From Legionella sp. (GTDB lineage Bacteria > Pseudomonadota > Gammaproteobacteria > Legionellales > Legionellaceae), in assembly GCA_030680075.1 (NCBI GenBank), contig JAUXWR010000148.1, positions 62,001 to 126,000 of the forward strand: a stretch of 64,000 nucleotides of DNA, given 5' to 3'. The notes beneath the pieces were generated by a model. The model was not told the DNA's origin. It made no database searches and saw only the letters and a list, made by a program, of their open reading frames with translations. Shown piece by piece: positions 46,509 through 56,768 of the stretch (positions are counted from its first letter, which is position 1; the number at the start of each line of letters is the position of its first letter). Both the position numbers and the translations under genes were made by a program.

Positions 46509-47444
46509 TTATGCTTTATAAGTATTACTGGAACAACCAGGGTCAAACTCTGGCGCAGGCTTTTCAGAGGACGTAAAGGGCTCGTAATTTCGCATGGTAA
46601 TACTGAAATCTTTATAACTAAACCAGCTTTTTTTGAGCACACGCGGGGCACCTATCTCTTTGTCAGCCCGTTTGCATAAATCCAAATAATCACCTGCGTT
46701 TAGTGAGCGATTTCCCTTGGTGAAGGTGATTAATAAATCCGTATTAATATTGCCGGGATTTACGCAAGAATTGATGGCGGAGAATTCAAATTTGATCTCA
46801 CCAATAGCCATGTCTTTAAAAAATTTGGTAATTTTTGCGCGATTTTCTTCATCACCAAATACAGTAGATGAAAGATTATTGCCCTCTGTTGATGTCATGG
46901 CTGAGAGTTTCCCCCCTTTTTTTAATAAAATTGCCGCATAAATTAAACTGTGTAAAGGATTGGTGGAGTAAGTAATAGGTCCATAAGTATCAAATACTTG
47001 ATCAATGCTACCCTGAGCATTTTCCAATAATTCGATAATCGCGGGGTCATCATTTAACTTGCCTTTAACGACATCGATTCCTGCGTAGTCGCATTGGCGA
47101 AATTTTACTTCATCAGGTGTTGCAGACACTCCAATAAAATGCCCTTTTTTATTTAAAAGACCCGCTAGATCAATGAGAAATTGTCCATTTCCCATGCCTA
47201 AATCGACCACCCGCGGGTTATCGGGTAATTCACCGGCAATATCTAATAAATTAGGTTGCGTCGTTAGTGTTTCCCGAGTATTGGGTGCATGCAGTTCACA
47301 AATATTAAAAAAACCGCGATAATTAGGCCACTGGGTTTTGGGGGCCATGCTATCCTTTGCCATTGTCTCTTTTTGGCGTCGAATCACTTCTTTAAAATGC
47401 GGCGAACTAATAAAGCTTTCAAAAATTTCGAAAGAGTTGCTCAT
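46509..47444 (-). CDS. Class I SAM-dependent methyltransferase
   Basis: A 311-residue methyltransferase. Motif I is VVDLGMGNGQFLIDLAG (79-95), a second strand GHFIGVSATPDE follows, and a motif IV region is IDQVFDTYGPITYS. The substrate is unknown. The N-terminal 75 residues and the last 60 have no recognised domain. Start: the ATG at 47444, about 10 bases after AAAGG, is chosen; the open frame to 47588 crosses the divergent promoter region and is unlikely. It is divergent from the LuxR-type gene, 167 bp apart, which may control it. Confidence 0.7.
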   Translation of the reverse strand: MSNSFEIFESFISSPHFKEVIRRQKETMAKDSMAPKTQWPNYRGFFNICELHAPNTRETLTTQPNLLDIAGELPDNPRVVDLGMGNGQFLIDLAGLLNKKGHFIGVSATPDEVKFRQCDYAGIDVVKGKLNDDPAIIELLENAQGSIDQVFDTYGPITYSTNPLHSLIYAAILLKKGGKLSAMTSTEGNNLSSTVFGDEENRAKITKFFKDMAIGEIKFEFSAINSCVNPGNINTDLLITFTKGNRSLNAGDYLDLCKRADKEIGAPRVLKKSWFSYKDFSITMRNYEPFTSSEKPAPEFDPGCSSNTYKA

Positions 47445-47611
47445 TGTACAAATACCTTTCATACGGAACGAAAGGCAATCATATCGTTCATGATTGAATA
47501 GGTGTAGGTCGAAATTCGGACACCTTGAAGCATCGATAATTGCTCTAAATGTGTTCTTTTTGAACATAAAGTATGATATAGTATCCATCTCGGTACTAAA
47601 GAAGGGTAATC

Positions 47612-48448
47612 ATGCACAATAATCTATTAGAGCATCCTTGTTTAAAGCATCACGATATATTTCAAGATATTTGTACACCGCTTCAGGAGTTAGGCGTGGT
47701 ATTTTTTGGCTATACTGCTGTTGATTCTCAGGAAAAAGCGTATTGTCTAGGTTCAAACCCTAATTATGCTATGGAATACTTGATACGTAACCACGTTAAA
47801 AATGATGTTTATTTCCCTAAAGAAAAAGGGCAAACGCATTACGAATATGATTTCTGGGATTTTTTAACACTTGATTTGCACCGTGAAGAGCTTTACAAGA
47901 TGGCGGCAGCTTTCGACCAAGGTCATACGTTAACCCTCTCACGTCATGACAAGGAAATTACCCATTGTTATCATTTCAGCGGGCGATTGAAGGATGCTGA
48001 AATTAATCAGCGTTATCTTGAGAAGATGGATTCTTTGCATGCTTTTATTAATTTTTTTGATAATTGCCTGAAAAATATTACTGAAGTAAAAGCCGTCTAT
48101 GATTTTCCTGTAATGATTAATAAAAATGGTTTAGCGCCAAATAAGATAACCTCCGTATCGACTAATCCAAAACAAATTAATCTACCTCTGCAGGCTAGAA
48201 ATACGTTACACATAAAAAATGCCAATCACTATTACTTAAGTGACAGTGAGCGTCAATGCCTGCAGTGGCTGCATTTGGGAAAATCTGCTGCAATGATTGC
48301 CGAAATTATGGCTGTTTCGCGAAAAACTATTGAGCGCTATATTGCCTCGATAAAGAAGAAATATGATTGTTATACACTTTATCAAATTGGTGAAAAGGTT
48401 GCAGCTGGTGGGCTTATTCATTTTTTGGATAATAAACGCGTAAATTAA
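47612..48448 (+). CDS. LuxR-family transcriptional regulator
   Basis: A 278-residue regulator. The C-terminal LuxR/GerE helix-turn-helix is at about 209-265: LSDSERQCLQWLHLGKSAAMIAEIM with VSRKTIERYIASIKKKY. The first 180 residues could be a ligand-binding domain but do not show a clear acyl-homoserine-lactone pocket pattern. No synthase gene is near. In Legionella, LuxR-type proteins without AHL synthase take part in growth-phase control; that role is inferred. It is divergent from the methyltransferase gene and 65 bp before yafJ. Confidence 0.8.
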   Translation: MHNNLLEHPCLKHHDIFQDICTPLQELGVVFFGYTAVDSQEKAYCLGSNPNYAMEYLIRNHVKNDVYFPKEKGQTHYEYDFWDFLTLDLHREELYKMAAAFDQGHTLTLSRHDKEITHCYHFSGRLKDAEINQRYLEKMDSLHAFINFFDNCLKNITEVKAVYDFPVMINKNGLAPNKITSVSTNPKQINLPLQARNTLHIKNANHYYLSDSERQCLQWLHLGKSAAMIAEIMAVSRKTIERYIASIKKKYDCYTLYQIGEKVAAGGLIHFLDNKRVN

Positions 48449-48513
48449 ATACTAAGGCCAAGCGTCATAAGTCAATTATTTTGCTATAGTTAGAAATAAA
48501 AAATGGAATTACT

Positions 48514-49365
48514 ATGTGTCGTTTGGTGGCGTATTTAGGCTCTGATATATTATTGGAAGATGTAGTGGTTAAGCCGGTAAATTCGATTGTAATGCAGAGT
48601 TTACATGCGCGTGAATCCACTATACCAACAAACGGCGATGGGTTTGGCTTAGGCTGGTATGCGCCTGAGATCAATCCCTTCCCCGCACTTTTTGTTTCCA
48701 TCTTTCCTGCTTGGAATGATAATAATCTGCTGCACCTGACGGCCAAAATAAAATCGCCCTGTTTTTTTGCGCACGTGCGTGCGGCGAGCGTTGGTGGTAT
48801 TAATCCCTACAATTGTCATCCTTTTATCTATAAGCAATGGATGTTAATGCATAATGGCCATATTCAGGATTTTGTTGCCGTGAAGCGGCATTTGCGACGT
48901 TTGCTGGATGATGATATTTATAACTGGATTCAGGGTGAGACCGATTCCGAACATTTATTTGCTTTATTTTTACAACTCTCCAAAGGAAAGGATTTAACCA
49001 ATTTGGCAGTAGTTGTGGAAGTATTGGAAGCAACTTTATATGAAATTGAGCTTTTGGTAAAACAATATGGCAAACCTGGGCCTTCGTTTTATAATATCTG
49101 TCTCACTGATGGTGAGCGCATGGTTGCCAGTCGTTATTGTACTGATAAAGCGCTTCAACCGGAATCCCTGCATTATTTGGCCGGGCAATTTGTTACCTCA
49201 GAAGATGACTATCAGCACGACAGGCAATCACCCATTCCTGAGTGCGTTATGATTGCCTCTGAAAAACTTACCGATTTTCATGGGCAATGGCATTTAGTGC
49301 CTGCCAATCATTTTTTATCAGTAGACAATGAACGACGAGTGAAGCTGTATCCTGTATCGATATAA
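48514..49365 (+). CDS. Class II glutamine amidotransferase YafJ-like
   Basis: A 283-residue Ntn-type glutamine amidotransferase. The nucleophile Cys2 becomes the N terminus after Met removal (MCRLVAYLG). Other glutaminase marks are HARESTIPTNGDGFGLGWY, FFAHVRAAS, NCHPFIY, MLMHNGHI and GETDSEHLFALFL. No synthase domain follows, so the acceptor of the ammonia is unknown, as for E. coli YafJ. EgtC of ergothioneine synthesis has the same fold, but no egt genes are near. Confidence 0.85.
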   Translation: MCRLVAYLGSDILLEDVVVKPVNSIVMQSLHARESTIPTNGDGFGLGWYAPEINPFPALFVSIFPAWNDNNLLHLTAKIKSPCFFAHVRAASVGGINPYNCHPFIYKQWMLMHNGHIQDFVAVKRHLRRLLDDDIYNWIQGETDSEHLFALFLQLSKGKDLTNLAVVVEVLEATLYEIELLVKQYGKPGPSFYNICLTDGERMVASRYCTDKALQPESLHYLAGQFVTSEDDYQHDRQSPIPECVMIASEKLTDFHGQWHLVPANHFLSVDNERRVKLYPVSI

Positions 49366-49498
49366 AAATCAGATTTTTAGTATACAAAAGAGCAAGGATG
49401 AGCTCGAATGAAGAGCTGCGAGGTAGAATAAGCAAATAGCAGCATGGTAACGCCAGCACTACTTATTTAAGGTATGCCGGCGTTTTGACACCCGGAGT

Positions 49499-49651
49499 TT
49501 ATACCCCGCGGGTCAATAGAAGCACTATCAAAATAACTAATATGATACCAATCACGCCGCTTGGGTAATAACCCCAGCCGCTACTGTAGGGCCATGTGGG
49601 TAATACCGCCAATAAAACTATAATTAAAATTAATATTCCTATGTTGCTCAT
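49499..49651 (-). CDS. DUF3309 small membrane protein
   Basis: A 50-residue protein. One hydrophobic segment IGILILIIVLLAVL is followed by the DUF3309 hallmark PTWPYSSGWGYYPSG and a second hydrophobic segment ending in TRGV. It has AAAGGGAG six bases before the ATG, so it is well placed for translation. Function unknown; such proteins are often stress-related. It explains most of the otherwise empty 500-bp gap between yafJ and the glycine-zipper lipoprotein. The rest of that gap holds a weak hairpin after yafJ (49449-49484) and no other gene. Confidence 0.8.
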   Translation of the reverse strand: MSNIGILILIIVLLAVLPTWPYSSGWGYYPSGVIGIILVILIVLLLTRGV

Positions 49652-49823
49652 TATTAACTCCCTTTAATTGTAATAATGTTAATTTATACTGTTCGTCCGG
49701 CTTTGTGGAGAGTCGCGACTATTAATGTACATTAATATTATAGAAGTTGAAACTATGGTTTACCATTACTGAGTGATGTTTTTATCTGGCAGGGTTTTGA
49801 TTGAGCGAAGAAATTATGCAATA

Positions 49824-49853
49824 TTGCCTCAATCAGGAAATTGATTGAGGCAA
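49824..49853 (-). terminator. Hairpin after the glycine-zipper lipoprotein gene
   Basis: A perfect 12-bp inverted repeat (TTGCCTCAATCA and its complement), loop of six, 15 bp past the stop of the minus-strand lipoprotein gene. The T run after it is poor. Confidence 0.5.
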
Positions 49854-49868
49854 ACGATGGGCGAGGAA

Positions 49869-50117
49869 TCAATAATAATAATAACGATCACGGTAATAAT
49901 AATCGCGTCTGTCTTGACTTTGACCGATTGAATTACCAATTAATGCACCGGCTCCGGCTCCTATTACAGTACCAAGAGCGCTACCGCCTGAAACAGCATA
50001 CCCAATACCGGCGCCTGCGGCTCCACCTGCAACGGTACCAACTTCAGTATTGGTACATCCCCCAAGAAAGGTTGTTGATAAACCTATAAAAAGCACAACT
50101 GGTAATGTTTTTTTCAT
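49869..50117 (-). CDS. Glycine-zipper outer-membrane lipoprotein
   Basis: An 82-residue lipoprotein of the glycine-zipper 2TM/OsmB type. Signal peptide with lipobox LGGC (Cys21), then the glycine-zipper segments VGTVAGGAAGAGIGYAV and LGTVIGAGAGALIGNSIG, and a short Tyr/Arg tail. Such proteins insert in the outer membrane and respond to envelope or osmotic stress. It is divergent from dapA, 164 bp apart. Confidence 0.8.
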   Translation of the reverse strand: MKKTLPVVLFIGLSTTFLGGCTNTEVGTVAGGAAGAGIGYAVSGGSALGTVIGAGAGALIGNSIGQSQDRRDYYYRDRYYYY

Positions 50118-50281
50118 GGTAAATTTCCTATTAAGTTAGATCCTTCATTAACCATTCTAGTACAAAATTAAGTAAAATGGATAATTTGTGATCATTTCTG
50201 TGTGCGAGAAGGAGGCAAGCTTGAGAAATTGTCGTTCCACCAGTAGTATTGGCAGTTTAACTATATGGAAAAGAGGTCAGT

Positions 50282-51154
50282 ATGTTTCGAGGTAGTATTG
50301 TAGCCTTGGTAACGCCATTTCAGGACGATAAGGTTGATGTAGCGCGTCTTCGGGACTTGGTCGAGTTTCACATTTCAGCCGGTACTCATGCTATCGTTGC
50401 CGCCGGTACTACCGGTGAGTCCGGGACGCTTTCTCGTGACGAGAAACTTCTTGTTATTAAAACGGTTATCGATCAGGTACGTGAGCGAATTCCTGTCATT
50501 GCAGGAACTGCCGCTAATGCGACTAAAGATTGTATCGAACTCACTCGTATGGCTATGGAATGCGGTGCACATGCGGCACTCATTATGACGCCTGCCTATA
50601 TCAAACCCACGCAAGAAGGGCTCTATCAACATTACAGTCAAATAGCGTCTTTAGTCGCTATTCCGCTTATACTCTATAATGTACCTGGTCGTACTGCCTG
50701 TGATTTACTGCCCGAGACCGTTGTAAGGCTTGCACAAATTTCCAATATCGTTGGCATTAAAGACGCAACCGGTAGTATGACGCGTTTACAACAAATCATG
50801 CGTGGATGCGAAAAAAGCATTGATGTTTATAGCGGGGATGATGAAACAGCGGCGCAATGGCTTTTAGCCGGGGCAAAAGCCGTTATATCGGTGACGGCCA
50901 ATGTCGCACCGAGACAGATGGCAAAAATGTGTGATGCAGCGCTTGATGATGATAAGGCAGCTTGTCTTCGTATTAATGAGCAAATAGCTCCGTTGCATGA
51001 GTTGCTTTTTGTAGAATCCAATCCCATTCCTGCTAAATGGGCATTGAGTAAAATGGGGCTTATTAGAAACGAGTTACGTCTGCCATTAACATCTATGTCA
51101 GATGAGTATCAACAACCACTGGAGAAAGTACTCCGGGATTTGCAACTAGTATAG
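50282..51154 (+). CDS. dapA: 4-hydroxy-tetrahydrodipicolinate synthase
   Basis: First committed enzyme of the lysine/diaminopimelate pathway: joins pyruvate and aspartate semialdehyde. The 290-residue TIM barrel has the Schiff-base Lys in VGIKDATG, the GTTGESGTL phosphate/substrate loop and the catalytic Tyr in LILYNVPGR. Complete. The next gene is a short BamC-like lipoprotein, matching the dapA-bamC (nlpB) order of many gammaproteobacteria. Confidence 0.96.
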   Translation: MFRGSIVALVTPFQDDKVDVARLRDLVEFHISAGTHAIVAAGTTGESGTLSRDEKLLVIKTVIDQVRERIPVIAGTAANATKDCIELTRMAMECGAHAALIMTPAYIKPTQEGLYQHYSQIASLVAIPLILYNVPGRTACDLLPETVVRLAQISNIVGIKDATGSMTRLQQIMRGCEKSIDVYSGDDETAAQWLLAGAKAVISVTANVAPRQMAKMCDAALDDDKAACLRINEQIAPLHELLFVESNPIPAKWALSKMGLIRNELRLPLTSMSDEYQQPLEKVLRDLQLV

Positions 51155-51163
51155 GGGATTGTG

Positions 51164-51391
51164 TTGAAAAAAATTGCTGTAATTACTTTATTGATGGTAG
51201 GTCTTGGCTCTTGTACTCAGTATGCAGGTAATGGGGACAATAAATATTTGAGCAGCCGTAATAGCGCAAATCTTGTTGTGCCTTCACCCTTGACGAGCTC
51301 AAATGTCAGTCATTTTTATGATTTGCCACGCCAGGACAAAAATGCAGTAGTGAATATCGCGCCGCCGTCTCAGCCTGTAAATGATAGGTAA
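51164..51391 (+). CDS. Short BamC-like lipoprotein
   Basis: A 75-residue lipoprotein with signal MKKIAVITLLMVG and lipobox GLGSC. The mature part resembles only the flexible N-terminal lasso of BamC, which in E. coli winds round BamD: KYLSSRNSANLVVPSPL, then a proline, and VVNIAPPSQPV near the end. The two folded helix-grip domains of BamC are absent. Position after dapA supports the BamC reading. Start: TTG at 51164, six bases after AGGGG; GTG at 51161 is possible. Assignment is moderate because the match is short. Confidence 0.6.
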   Translation: MKKIAVITLLMVGLGSCTQYAGNGDNKYLSSRNSANLVVPSPLTSSNVSHFYDLPRQDKNAVVNIAPPSQPVNDR

Positions 51392-51412
51392 ATCACCTAA
51401 TATGAGGTCATC

Positions 51413-52702
51413 ATGTCAACAGAATCAAGCGAATTAGTTGTTATCCAGGAATTATCAAAGCGCCTGGTTGAAGCCCAGAGCACAATTCGTATTCTTGACA
51501 GCATCAAATGGGACGATTCTATAAGACGTGATTTTTTCCGCCATAAAGCACAAAAATTGCCTGAAGTTGATAAAAATTATTATGCGGGTAAGCCTTTACC
51601 CTTTGATGCGCATGATAAGCAGGAGGAATTTAGATTAATCATTCGTGATGCTCAAAACCAGCTTGGTCAATACTCTCCTGTCACCCGCTTAATCAAGCGC
51701 CAGTGCGAAGAGTATTGCCGGGCCACTCAAATGCTCGCAGCGCGCGGGACCCCTGCGTTTTCGGAGTTCGCCAAAGAATTATACGGCAGTCCTGATGATG
51801 CCTTTTATTCAGGTGGTCCTCGTTTGTCTGAATTAGGTACGTTGCTATTTGATGTATTAACCGCACTTGATGTGCAATTACAATCAGATGCTGATTTAAA
51901 ACATTATACGCCCGAGCAGGCTCAGGAAATTTTGCAATCACGTTTGAGTGCGTTCTTTGATCAGCACCCGGGGAAAGTTACCGTGATGGTGAGTGACGAC
52001 ATGATTGCTGATGCGTCAGCGGGTGCTGATAGTATTAAATTAAGCCAACGAGCCATGTTTAGTGAGCGGGATCTTAAATACCTGGAGGTTCATGAAGGTT
52101 GGGTGCATGTAGGTACTACACTAAATGGCAGCATGCAGCCTTATTGTTATTTTTTATCCAAAGGCTCGCCTTCAAGCAGTGTAATTCAAGAGGGATTGGC
52201 GGTTATTACCGAAGTGGTTACTTTTTCGTCCTATCCCGGGCGTATTCGTAAAATTACCAATCGGGTTATAGCGCTTGACAAGGTGAGGCAAGGCGCTAAT
52301 TTTCTTGACGTCTATCGCTACTTTATTGATTGCGACTTAAGTGAGGCTGACAGTTATAACCAAACGGTACGTATCTTTCGCGGCAGTACGCCAACAGGTG
52401 GGCCATTTACTAAAGATTTGTCTTATGCGAAGGGATTTTTGTTAATTTATAATTTCATTCGTTTTGCAATTAGCCAGCATAGTGTAAATTTAATTCCTTT
52501 ACTATTTACAGGCAAACTTGTACTGGATGATTTGCCGTTATTAGGTGAACTTCGAGAACGAGAAATTCTCACTTCACCGGTGTATTTACCCCCTCCTTTC
52601 CGAGATTTGGCCGCACTAAGTGCCTGGATGAGCTTTTCATTATTTTTAAATAAATTTGACATTAATGAGATTCAGAAAAATTTTCGCTTTCTTTTAATTT
52701 AA
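51413..52702 (+). CDS. DUF1704 metallopeptidase-like protein (TIGR02421)
   Basis: A 429-residue protein of the DUF1704 family, called flavohemoglobin expression-modulating QEGLA protein in bacteria. It has HEGWVH (His227, Glu228, His232) and IQEGLAV (Glu260), which fit a zinc-peptidase site of HExxxH plus a downstream Glu. The vertebrate relative MATCAP is a tubulin tyrosine carboxypeptidase with the same motif. No signal peptide. The substrate in bacteria is unknown. It follows the dapA-bamC-like pair by 22 bp and may be co-transcribed. Confidence 0.8.
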   Translation: MSTESSELVVIQELSKRLVEAQSTIRILDSIKWDDSIRRDFFRHKAQKLPEVDKNYYAGKPLPFDAHDKQEEFRLIIRDAQNQLGQYSPVTRLIKRQCEEYCRATQMLAARGTPAFSEFAKELYGSPDDAFYSGGPRLSELGTLLFDVLTALDVQLQSDADLKHYTPEQAQEILQSRLSAFFDQHPGKVTVMVSDDMIADASAGADSIKLSQRAMFSERDLKYLEVHEGWVHVGTTLNGSMQPYCYFLSKGSPSSSVIQEGLAVITEVVTFSSYPGRIRKITNRVIALDKVRQGANFLDVYRYFIDCDLSEADSYNQTVRIFRGSTPTGGPFTKDLSYAKGFLLIYNFIRFAISQHSVNLIPLLFTGKLVLDDLPLLGELREREILTSPVYLPPPFRDLAALSAWMSFSLFLNKFDINEIQKNFRFLLI

Positions 52703-52839
52703 TGTGGGTTTTGAATAATTCAGTCATTTACCCCGGAAGCTTTCGTGTTTTTTTAAATTTAATAGCTAATAATATGGCCGAAATAAGCTGATTTATGCTT
52801 TAATTACACTACATATTATTGCTGGTGTAAGGTTTTGCC

Positions 52840-53172
52840 ATGACCTTTGTTGTTACTGAAAGTTGTATTAAGTGTAAATACACGGATTGTGTTGAAGTTT
52901 GTCCGGTGGATTGCTTTTATGAAGGCCCCAATTTTTTGGTCATTCACCCGGATGAATGCATTGATTGTGCCCTTTGCGAACCCGAGTGTCCTGTGAATGC
53001 TATCGTATCTGAAGATGATTTGACTGACTCTCAAAAGCAATTTCAGCAGTTAAATGCCGAGTTGGCGAAATCCTGGCCTAATATCACCTCCATGAAAGAG
53101 GCACCTGAGGATGCAAAATCCTGGGAAGATGTGAAGGATAAGCTGCAATATCTGCAAAAAGAGTGGAAGTAG
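52840..53172 (+). CDS. fdxA: Seven-iron ferredoxin FdxA
   Basis: A 110-residue ferredoxin of the 3Fe-4S/4Fe-4S type (Azotobacter FdI class). [17 protein letters not shown] near the start and [15 protein letters not shown] in the middle supply the cluster cysteines; the second site is a full CxxCxxCxxxCP. The remainder is the usual acidic tail. Electron carrier for unknown partners. Its last codons overlap the start of yoaA by 10 bp. Confidence 0.92.
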   Translation: MTFVVTESCIKCKYTDCVEVCPVDCFYEGPNFLVIHPDECIDCALCEPECPVNAIVSEDDLTDSQKQFQQLNAELAKSWPNITSMKEAPEDAKSWEDVKDKLQYLQKEWK

Positions 53173-55127
53173 AAAGCGTCGCTGATGATGTCATTGCCAA
53201 TTGTCAGCGGGTTTTAAGTCCTCACGGGCGATTATCAACCGCCATTCCCGGTTTTGTAGCGCGCTCTCAGCAAATCGCGCTAAGTCTTGCGATTGCCAAA
53301 TCCATTGCGAATAAAACAACATTGGTAGCGGAAGCCGGAACCGGCACGGGAAAAACATTTGCCTATTTAATTCCTTGTCTCTTAAATGGTAAAAAAGCAT
53401 TAATCTCAACCGCTACAAAAACTCTCCAGGACCAGTTGTTTTATAAAGACTTACCAATGCTTGTGCGTGCGCTTGGGCTTTCTGTGCGCGTGCAAAATCT
53501 TAAAGGGCGGGCAAATTATCTTTGCCGCCATCGAGTAGAACTTCATGCCGAAGAAGGCCGTTTTGCGACTCCTCAATGCGCGCATGAAATTTTGCATGTA
53601 CGTGAGAAATTGGCTCAACTGACGGATGGAGAGCGCTCGGAATTACCCGAAATCAGTGAAGATTCGCCCGTGTGGCCCTATGTTACTTCAACTGTTGAAA
53701 ATTGCCTGGGCAGCGAATGCGAGCACTACCAGACGTGTTTTTTGGTCAAAGCGCGAAAACGAGCAATGGATGCAGATTTGGTCGTTATTAATCATCATTT
53801 GTTTTTTGCTGATTCGCGTTTGAAAGAAGAGGGATTTGGCGAATTATTACCAGGCGTTGACGTTGTTGTCTTTGATGAGGCTCATCAATTAGCAGAGATT
53901 GCGGCCAATTTTAACGGTGAGCGCTTGGGCACGCGCCCGTTTCGTGATTTAGTGGATGATTTACTGAAAGAATGGCCCGTTCTTGATTTGGCCAATCAAC
54001 CATTAAAGGAGCTCAGTTTTGAAGTGGATCAAATTATTGACAAGCTTCTGTTGGCATTGCCAACGGGTGATGAACGAATTGGTTGGGAAATGGTTGAAAG
54101 AAATCAGTCATTTCACCAAGCCTGGCAGATTTTTTTAGAAGTGATTGATAAACTATTGGCTTGTATCGAAAATGCTGCATGCGAGGCGCCGGGAGTTACT
54201 CGCTGCGCTAAACGATTGCAGGAATTTAAAACGCTCGCCGCGCGCTTTAATCAGACAGAAAAATCCTTTATTCGCTGGCTAGAGAGGTTTAAACAATCAC
54301 TGGTTTTTCACGCGACACCCTTTGATATTTCGGATTCATTCAGAAAGTTACTATCGCATGCCGACTGTGCGTATATTTTTACCTCAGCAACATTGACGAT
54401 GGCTAACTCTTTCGACTGCTTTATCAAACCATTAGGCCTTGAAAAAGCGGAAACCCTATTATTTCCAAGTCCCTTTGATTATCAAAACCAGGCATTATTA
54501 TACCTGCCTCGCACATTACCAGACCCTAAAGACCCAAGTTATTATACGCTCTTGATTGAGCGCGCAATGCCTGTGATTAATGCCTGCGGTGGTCGCTGTT
54601 TTTTCTTGTTTACCAGCCATCGGGCGTTAAAACAGGTTGCAGGAATATTGTCCAATACCTTAAACTACCCTTTATTAATTCAGGGTGAGGAAGCGAAGCC
54701 AATTTTACTCGCGCGCTTTCGCGAGCTTGGCAATGCTGTATTGCTCGGAACCGCAACCTTTTGGGAGGGCGTTGATGTTAAGGGAGATGCTCTGTCTTGT
54801 GTAATTATCGACAAGCTGCCCTTTGCAAGTCCCGTTGACCCTGTGGTGCGCGGGAAAATGGCCTGGTTAAAATCCCAAGGTTTATCAGGCTTTGATGAGC
54901 TCTCCTTACCCAATGCTGTATTGGCATTAAAGCAAGGAGTAGGGCGGTTAATTCGTGATGCCAGTGATAGAGGCGTCTTGATGATTGCTGATCCGCGTCT
55001 TACCGGTCGCGAGTATGGCCGCCATATTTTTGCAAGCTTACCATCCCTTCGAAAAACGCGGGATGAGCAATCGGTATTGAACTTTATTGAGGAATTGGCG
55101 TTAGAACATGAAACTATTGGCAATTGA
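53163..55127 (+). CDS. yoaA: Fe-S helicase YoaA (DinG/XPD family)
   Basis: A superfamily 2 5'-3' DNA helicase of 654 residues. Walker A is [10 protein letters not shown] (57-66), DEAH at 237-240. The four Fe-S cysteines are Cys120, Cys180, Cys185 and Cys191, followed by the NHHLFFAD stretch. Late motifs are [13 protein letters not shown]-type FWEGVDV and QGVGRLIRD. In E. coli YoaA pairs with HolC to repair damaged forks. GTG start inside fdxA. It overlaps tsaB by 20 bp. Confidence 0.92.
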   Translation: MEVESVADDVIANCQRVLSPHGRLSTAIPGFVARSQQIALSLAIAKSIANKTTLVAEAGTGTGKTFAYLIPCLLNGKKALISTATKTLQDQLFYKDLPMLVRALGLSVRVQNLKGRANYLCRHRVELHAEEGRFATPQCAHEILHVREKLAQLTDGERSELPEISEDSPVWPYVTSTVENCLGSECEHYQTCFLVKARKRAMDADLVVINHHLFFADSRLKEEGFGELLPGVDVVVFDEAHQLAEIAANFNGERLGTRPFRDLVDDLLKEWPVLDLANQPLKELSFEVDQIIDKLLLALPTGDERIGWEMVERNQSFHQAWQIFLEVIDKLLACIENAACEAPGVTRCAKRLQEFKTLAARFNQTEKSFIRWLERFKQSLVFHATPFDISDSFRKLLSHADCAYIFTSATLTMANSFDCFIKPLGLEKAETLLFPSPFDYQNQALLYLPRTLPDPKDPSYYTLLIERAMPVINACGGRCFFLFTSHRALKQVAGILSNTLNYPLLIQGEEAKPILLARFRELGNAVLLGTATFWEGVDVKGDALSCVIIDKLPFASPVDPVVRGKMAWLKSQGLSGFDELSLPNAVLALKQGVGRLIRDASDRGVLMIADPRLTGREYGRHIFASLPSLRKTRDEQSVLNFIEELALEHETIGN

Positions 55128-55779
55128 TACATCAACCGAATGTGCTTCGGTAGCGCTGGTAACTCAGGGGGTATTTAGTTGTAAAGAGCAGCCTGCCCAA
55201 CGCCAACATGCTCAGTTATTACTTCCCATGATTGATCAATTACTGGTTGATGCAGGTATTGGTCTAAATGAGTTGGATGGCATTGTTTTTGGAAGGGGGC
55301 CTGGGAGCTTTACGGGTCTTCGCATTGCATGCAGCGTGGTAAAAGGGCTCGCATATGCGCATGATCTTCCTGTTTTTCCAGTGAGTGGTCTTGCCGCTAT
55401 TGCTAATGAGGCAACCTGTCAACAAAAATCTGATCCTAATCAGGCAGTGCTTGCCATGATTGATGCACGCATGAATCAAGTATATTGGGCATGCTATCTG
55501 AGTGAAGGTAAAGAGCCCCTTGAAGAAGTATCAAACGTTCCAGATATAAAAATTGCTGGCGATTTTCCTTTATTATTGGCAGGAGTGGGCTATAAAGCGT
55601 ACCTTGAGCAATTGCCGAGCGCTATTATTTCACGAATAATCGGTTATATTGATAGTTATCCCAATGCAAAAGCCATGCTACGTATCGCTTTAAGCGGTAA
55701 AATAAAGGCGGTGAGCGCGGCAGATGCATTGCCTGTTTATATACGTAATCAAGTCGTTCAAGGAAAGTCCCATGGATAA
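55108..55779 (+). CDS. tsaB: tRNA t6A synthesis protein TsaB
   Basis: A 223-residue partner of TsaD and TsaE in making threonylcarbamoyl-adenosine-37 in ANN-decoding tRNAs. It has the ASKHA start [15 protein letters not shown], then [13 protein letters not shown] and [21 protein letters not shown], which are family marks. It lacks the metal site of TsaD, as usual. It lies inside an overlapping run yoaA-tsaB-trm112-kdsB. Confidence 0.95.
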   Translation: MKLLAIDTSTECASVALVTQGVFSCKEQPAQRQHAQLLLPMIDQLLVDAGIGLNELDGIVFGRGPGSFTGLRIACSVVKGLAYAHDLPVFPVSGLAAIANEATCQQKSDPNQAVLAMIDARMNQVYWACYLSEGKEPLEEVSNVPDIKIAGDFPLLLAGVGYKAYLEQLPSAIISRIIGYIDSYPNAKAMLRIALSGKIKAVSAADALPVYIRNQVVQGKSHG

Positions 55780-55951
55780 GCGTTTATTAGAAATACTGGT
55801 TTGCCCTCTTTGTAAAGGTAAATTAATTTTAAAAGATGAAGAATTGATTTGCCGTTTTGACCGTCTTGCTTATCCCATTCGTGACGGTATCCCGGTGATG
55901 CTTGAGCAGGAAGGGCGGTTAATTCCGCTTGATGAAAAGGAGACATTGTGA
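55772..55951 (+). CDS. Trm112-like protein (YcaR)
   Basis: A 59-residue UPF0434/Trm112 protein: [18 protein letters not shown] with one CPLC knuckle, then [10 protein letters not shown]. In eukaryotes Trm112 activates methyltransferases; bacterial YcaR is of unknown role. A longer frame from 55724 lies inside tsaB; the ATG at 55772 (8-bp overlap) gives the standard N terminus. The stop overlaps kdsB, as in many gammaproteobacteria (ycaR-kdsB). Confidence 0.88.
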   Translation: MDKRLLEILVCPLCKGKLILKDEELICRFDRLAYPIRDGIPVMLEQEGRLIPLDEKETL

Positions 55952-56685
55952 GTATGGATTTTCATGTCATCATTCCTGCACGTTATCAGTCGTCGCGCCT
56001 GCCCGGCAAGCTTATGATGGAGATTGCGGGAAAAACCGTGCTTCAACGGGTATACGATCAGGCACTTCTTGCCAAGCCAAAATCCATTGTCATTGCAACG
56101 GATAATGAGGAAATTGCGACCCATGCGCGAGGTTTTGGCGCCACCACCATGATGACAGCGGCGCATCATCCTTCAGGGACTGATAGAATTGCCGAGGTTA
56201 TCCTCAACCGAAATTATGACAAAGACGACATTATTGTAAATGTGCAGGGGGATGAGCCTTTTATTGCGCCAGAGTTAATTGTTCAGGTCGCTAATATTCT
56301 TAAGAGCAAAGAAGCGCCCATGGCAACCTTGTGCTGGCCTGTAGAAAATCAGGAGCAACTCCATAACCCGAATGTGGTTAAAGTGGTTCGCGACCGGCAC
56401 AATCAGGCATTATATTTTTCTCGCAGCGCCATTCCCGTTCATCGGGATGCACCTGATAGCATTGCGCATGTTTTCCGGCATATTGGCCTTTATGCCTATC
56501 GAGCCAGTTTTTTATTGGATTACGTGAGCTGGCCTGCTTGTGCACTGGAAAATTGCGAAGTATTGGAGCAATTGCGCGTATTGTGGCAAGGCTATAAAAT
56601 TCGGGTAGATGTGGCCTGTGCATTGCCAAAGCAGGATATTAATACGCTTGAAGATTTAGAAAGGGCGCGGGGTTTTGCTTTTTAA
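55948..56685 (+). CDS. kdsB: CMP-KDO synthetase KdsB
   Basis: Activates 3-deoxy-manno-octulosonate with CTP for LPS inner core synthesis. The 245-residue protein has [42 protein letters not shown] and the late [23 protein letters not shown] at 55948 is preferred, with AAGGAG six bases upstream and overlap with the previous stop; ATG at 55954 is also possible. A hairpin (56717-56732) follows and may end the transcript. Confidence 0.95.
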   Translation: MSMDFHVIIPARYQSSRLPGKLMMEIAGKTVLQRVYDQALLAKPKSIVIATDNEEIATHARGFGATTMMTAAHHPSGTDRIAEVILNRNYDKDDIIVNVQGDEPFIAPELIVQVANILKSKEAPMATLCWPVENQEQLHNPNVVKVVRDRHNQALYFSRSAIPVHRDAPDSIAHVFRHIGLYAYRASFLLDYVSWPACALENCEVLEQLRVLWQGYKIRVDVACALPKQDINTLEDLERARGFAF

Positions 56686-56768
56686 GGCATAAGTGAATGC
56701 GTGTCATGTTTGCCGGGCGGGATATCTCCCGCAGTGCTTATGCTTTGAAATAGCGAAACTACGTTCAG

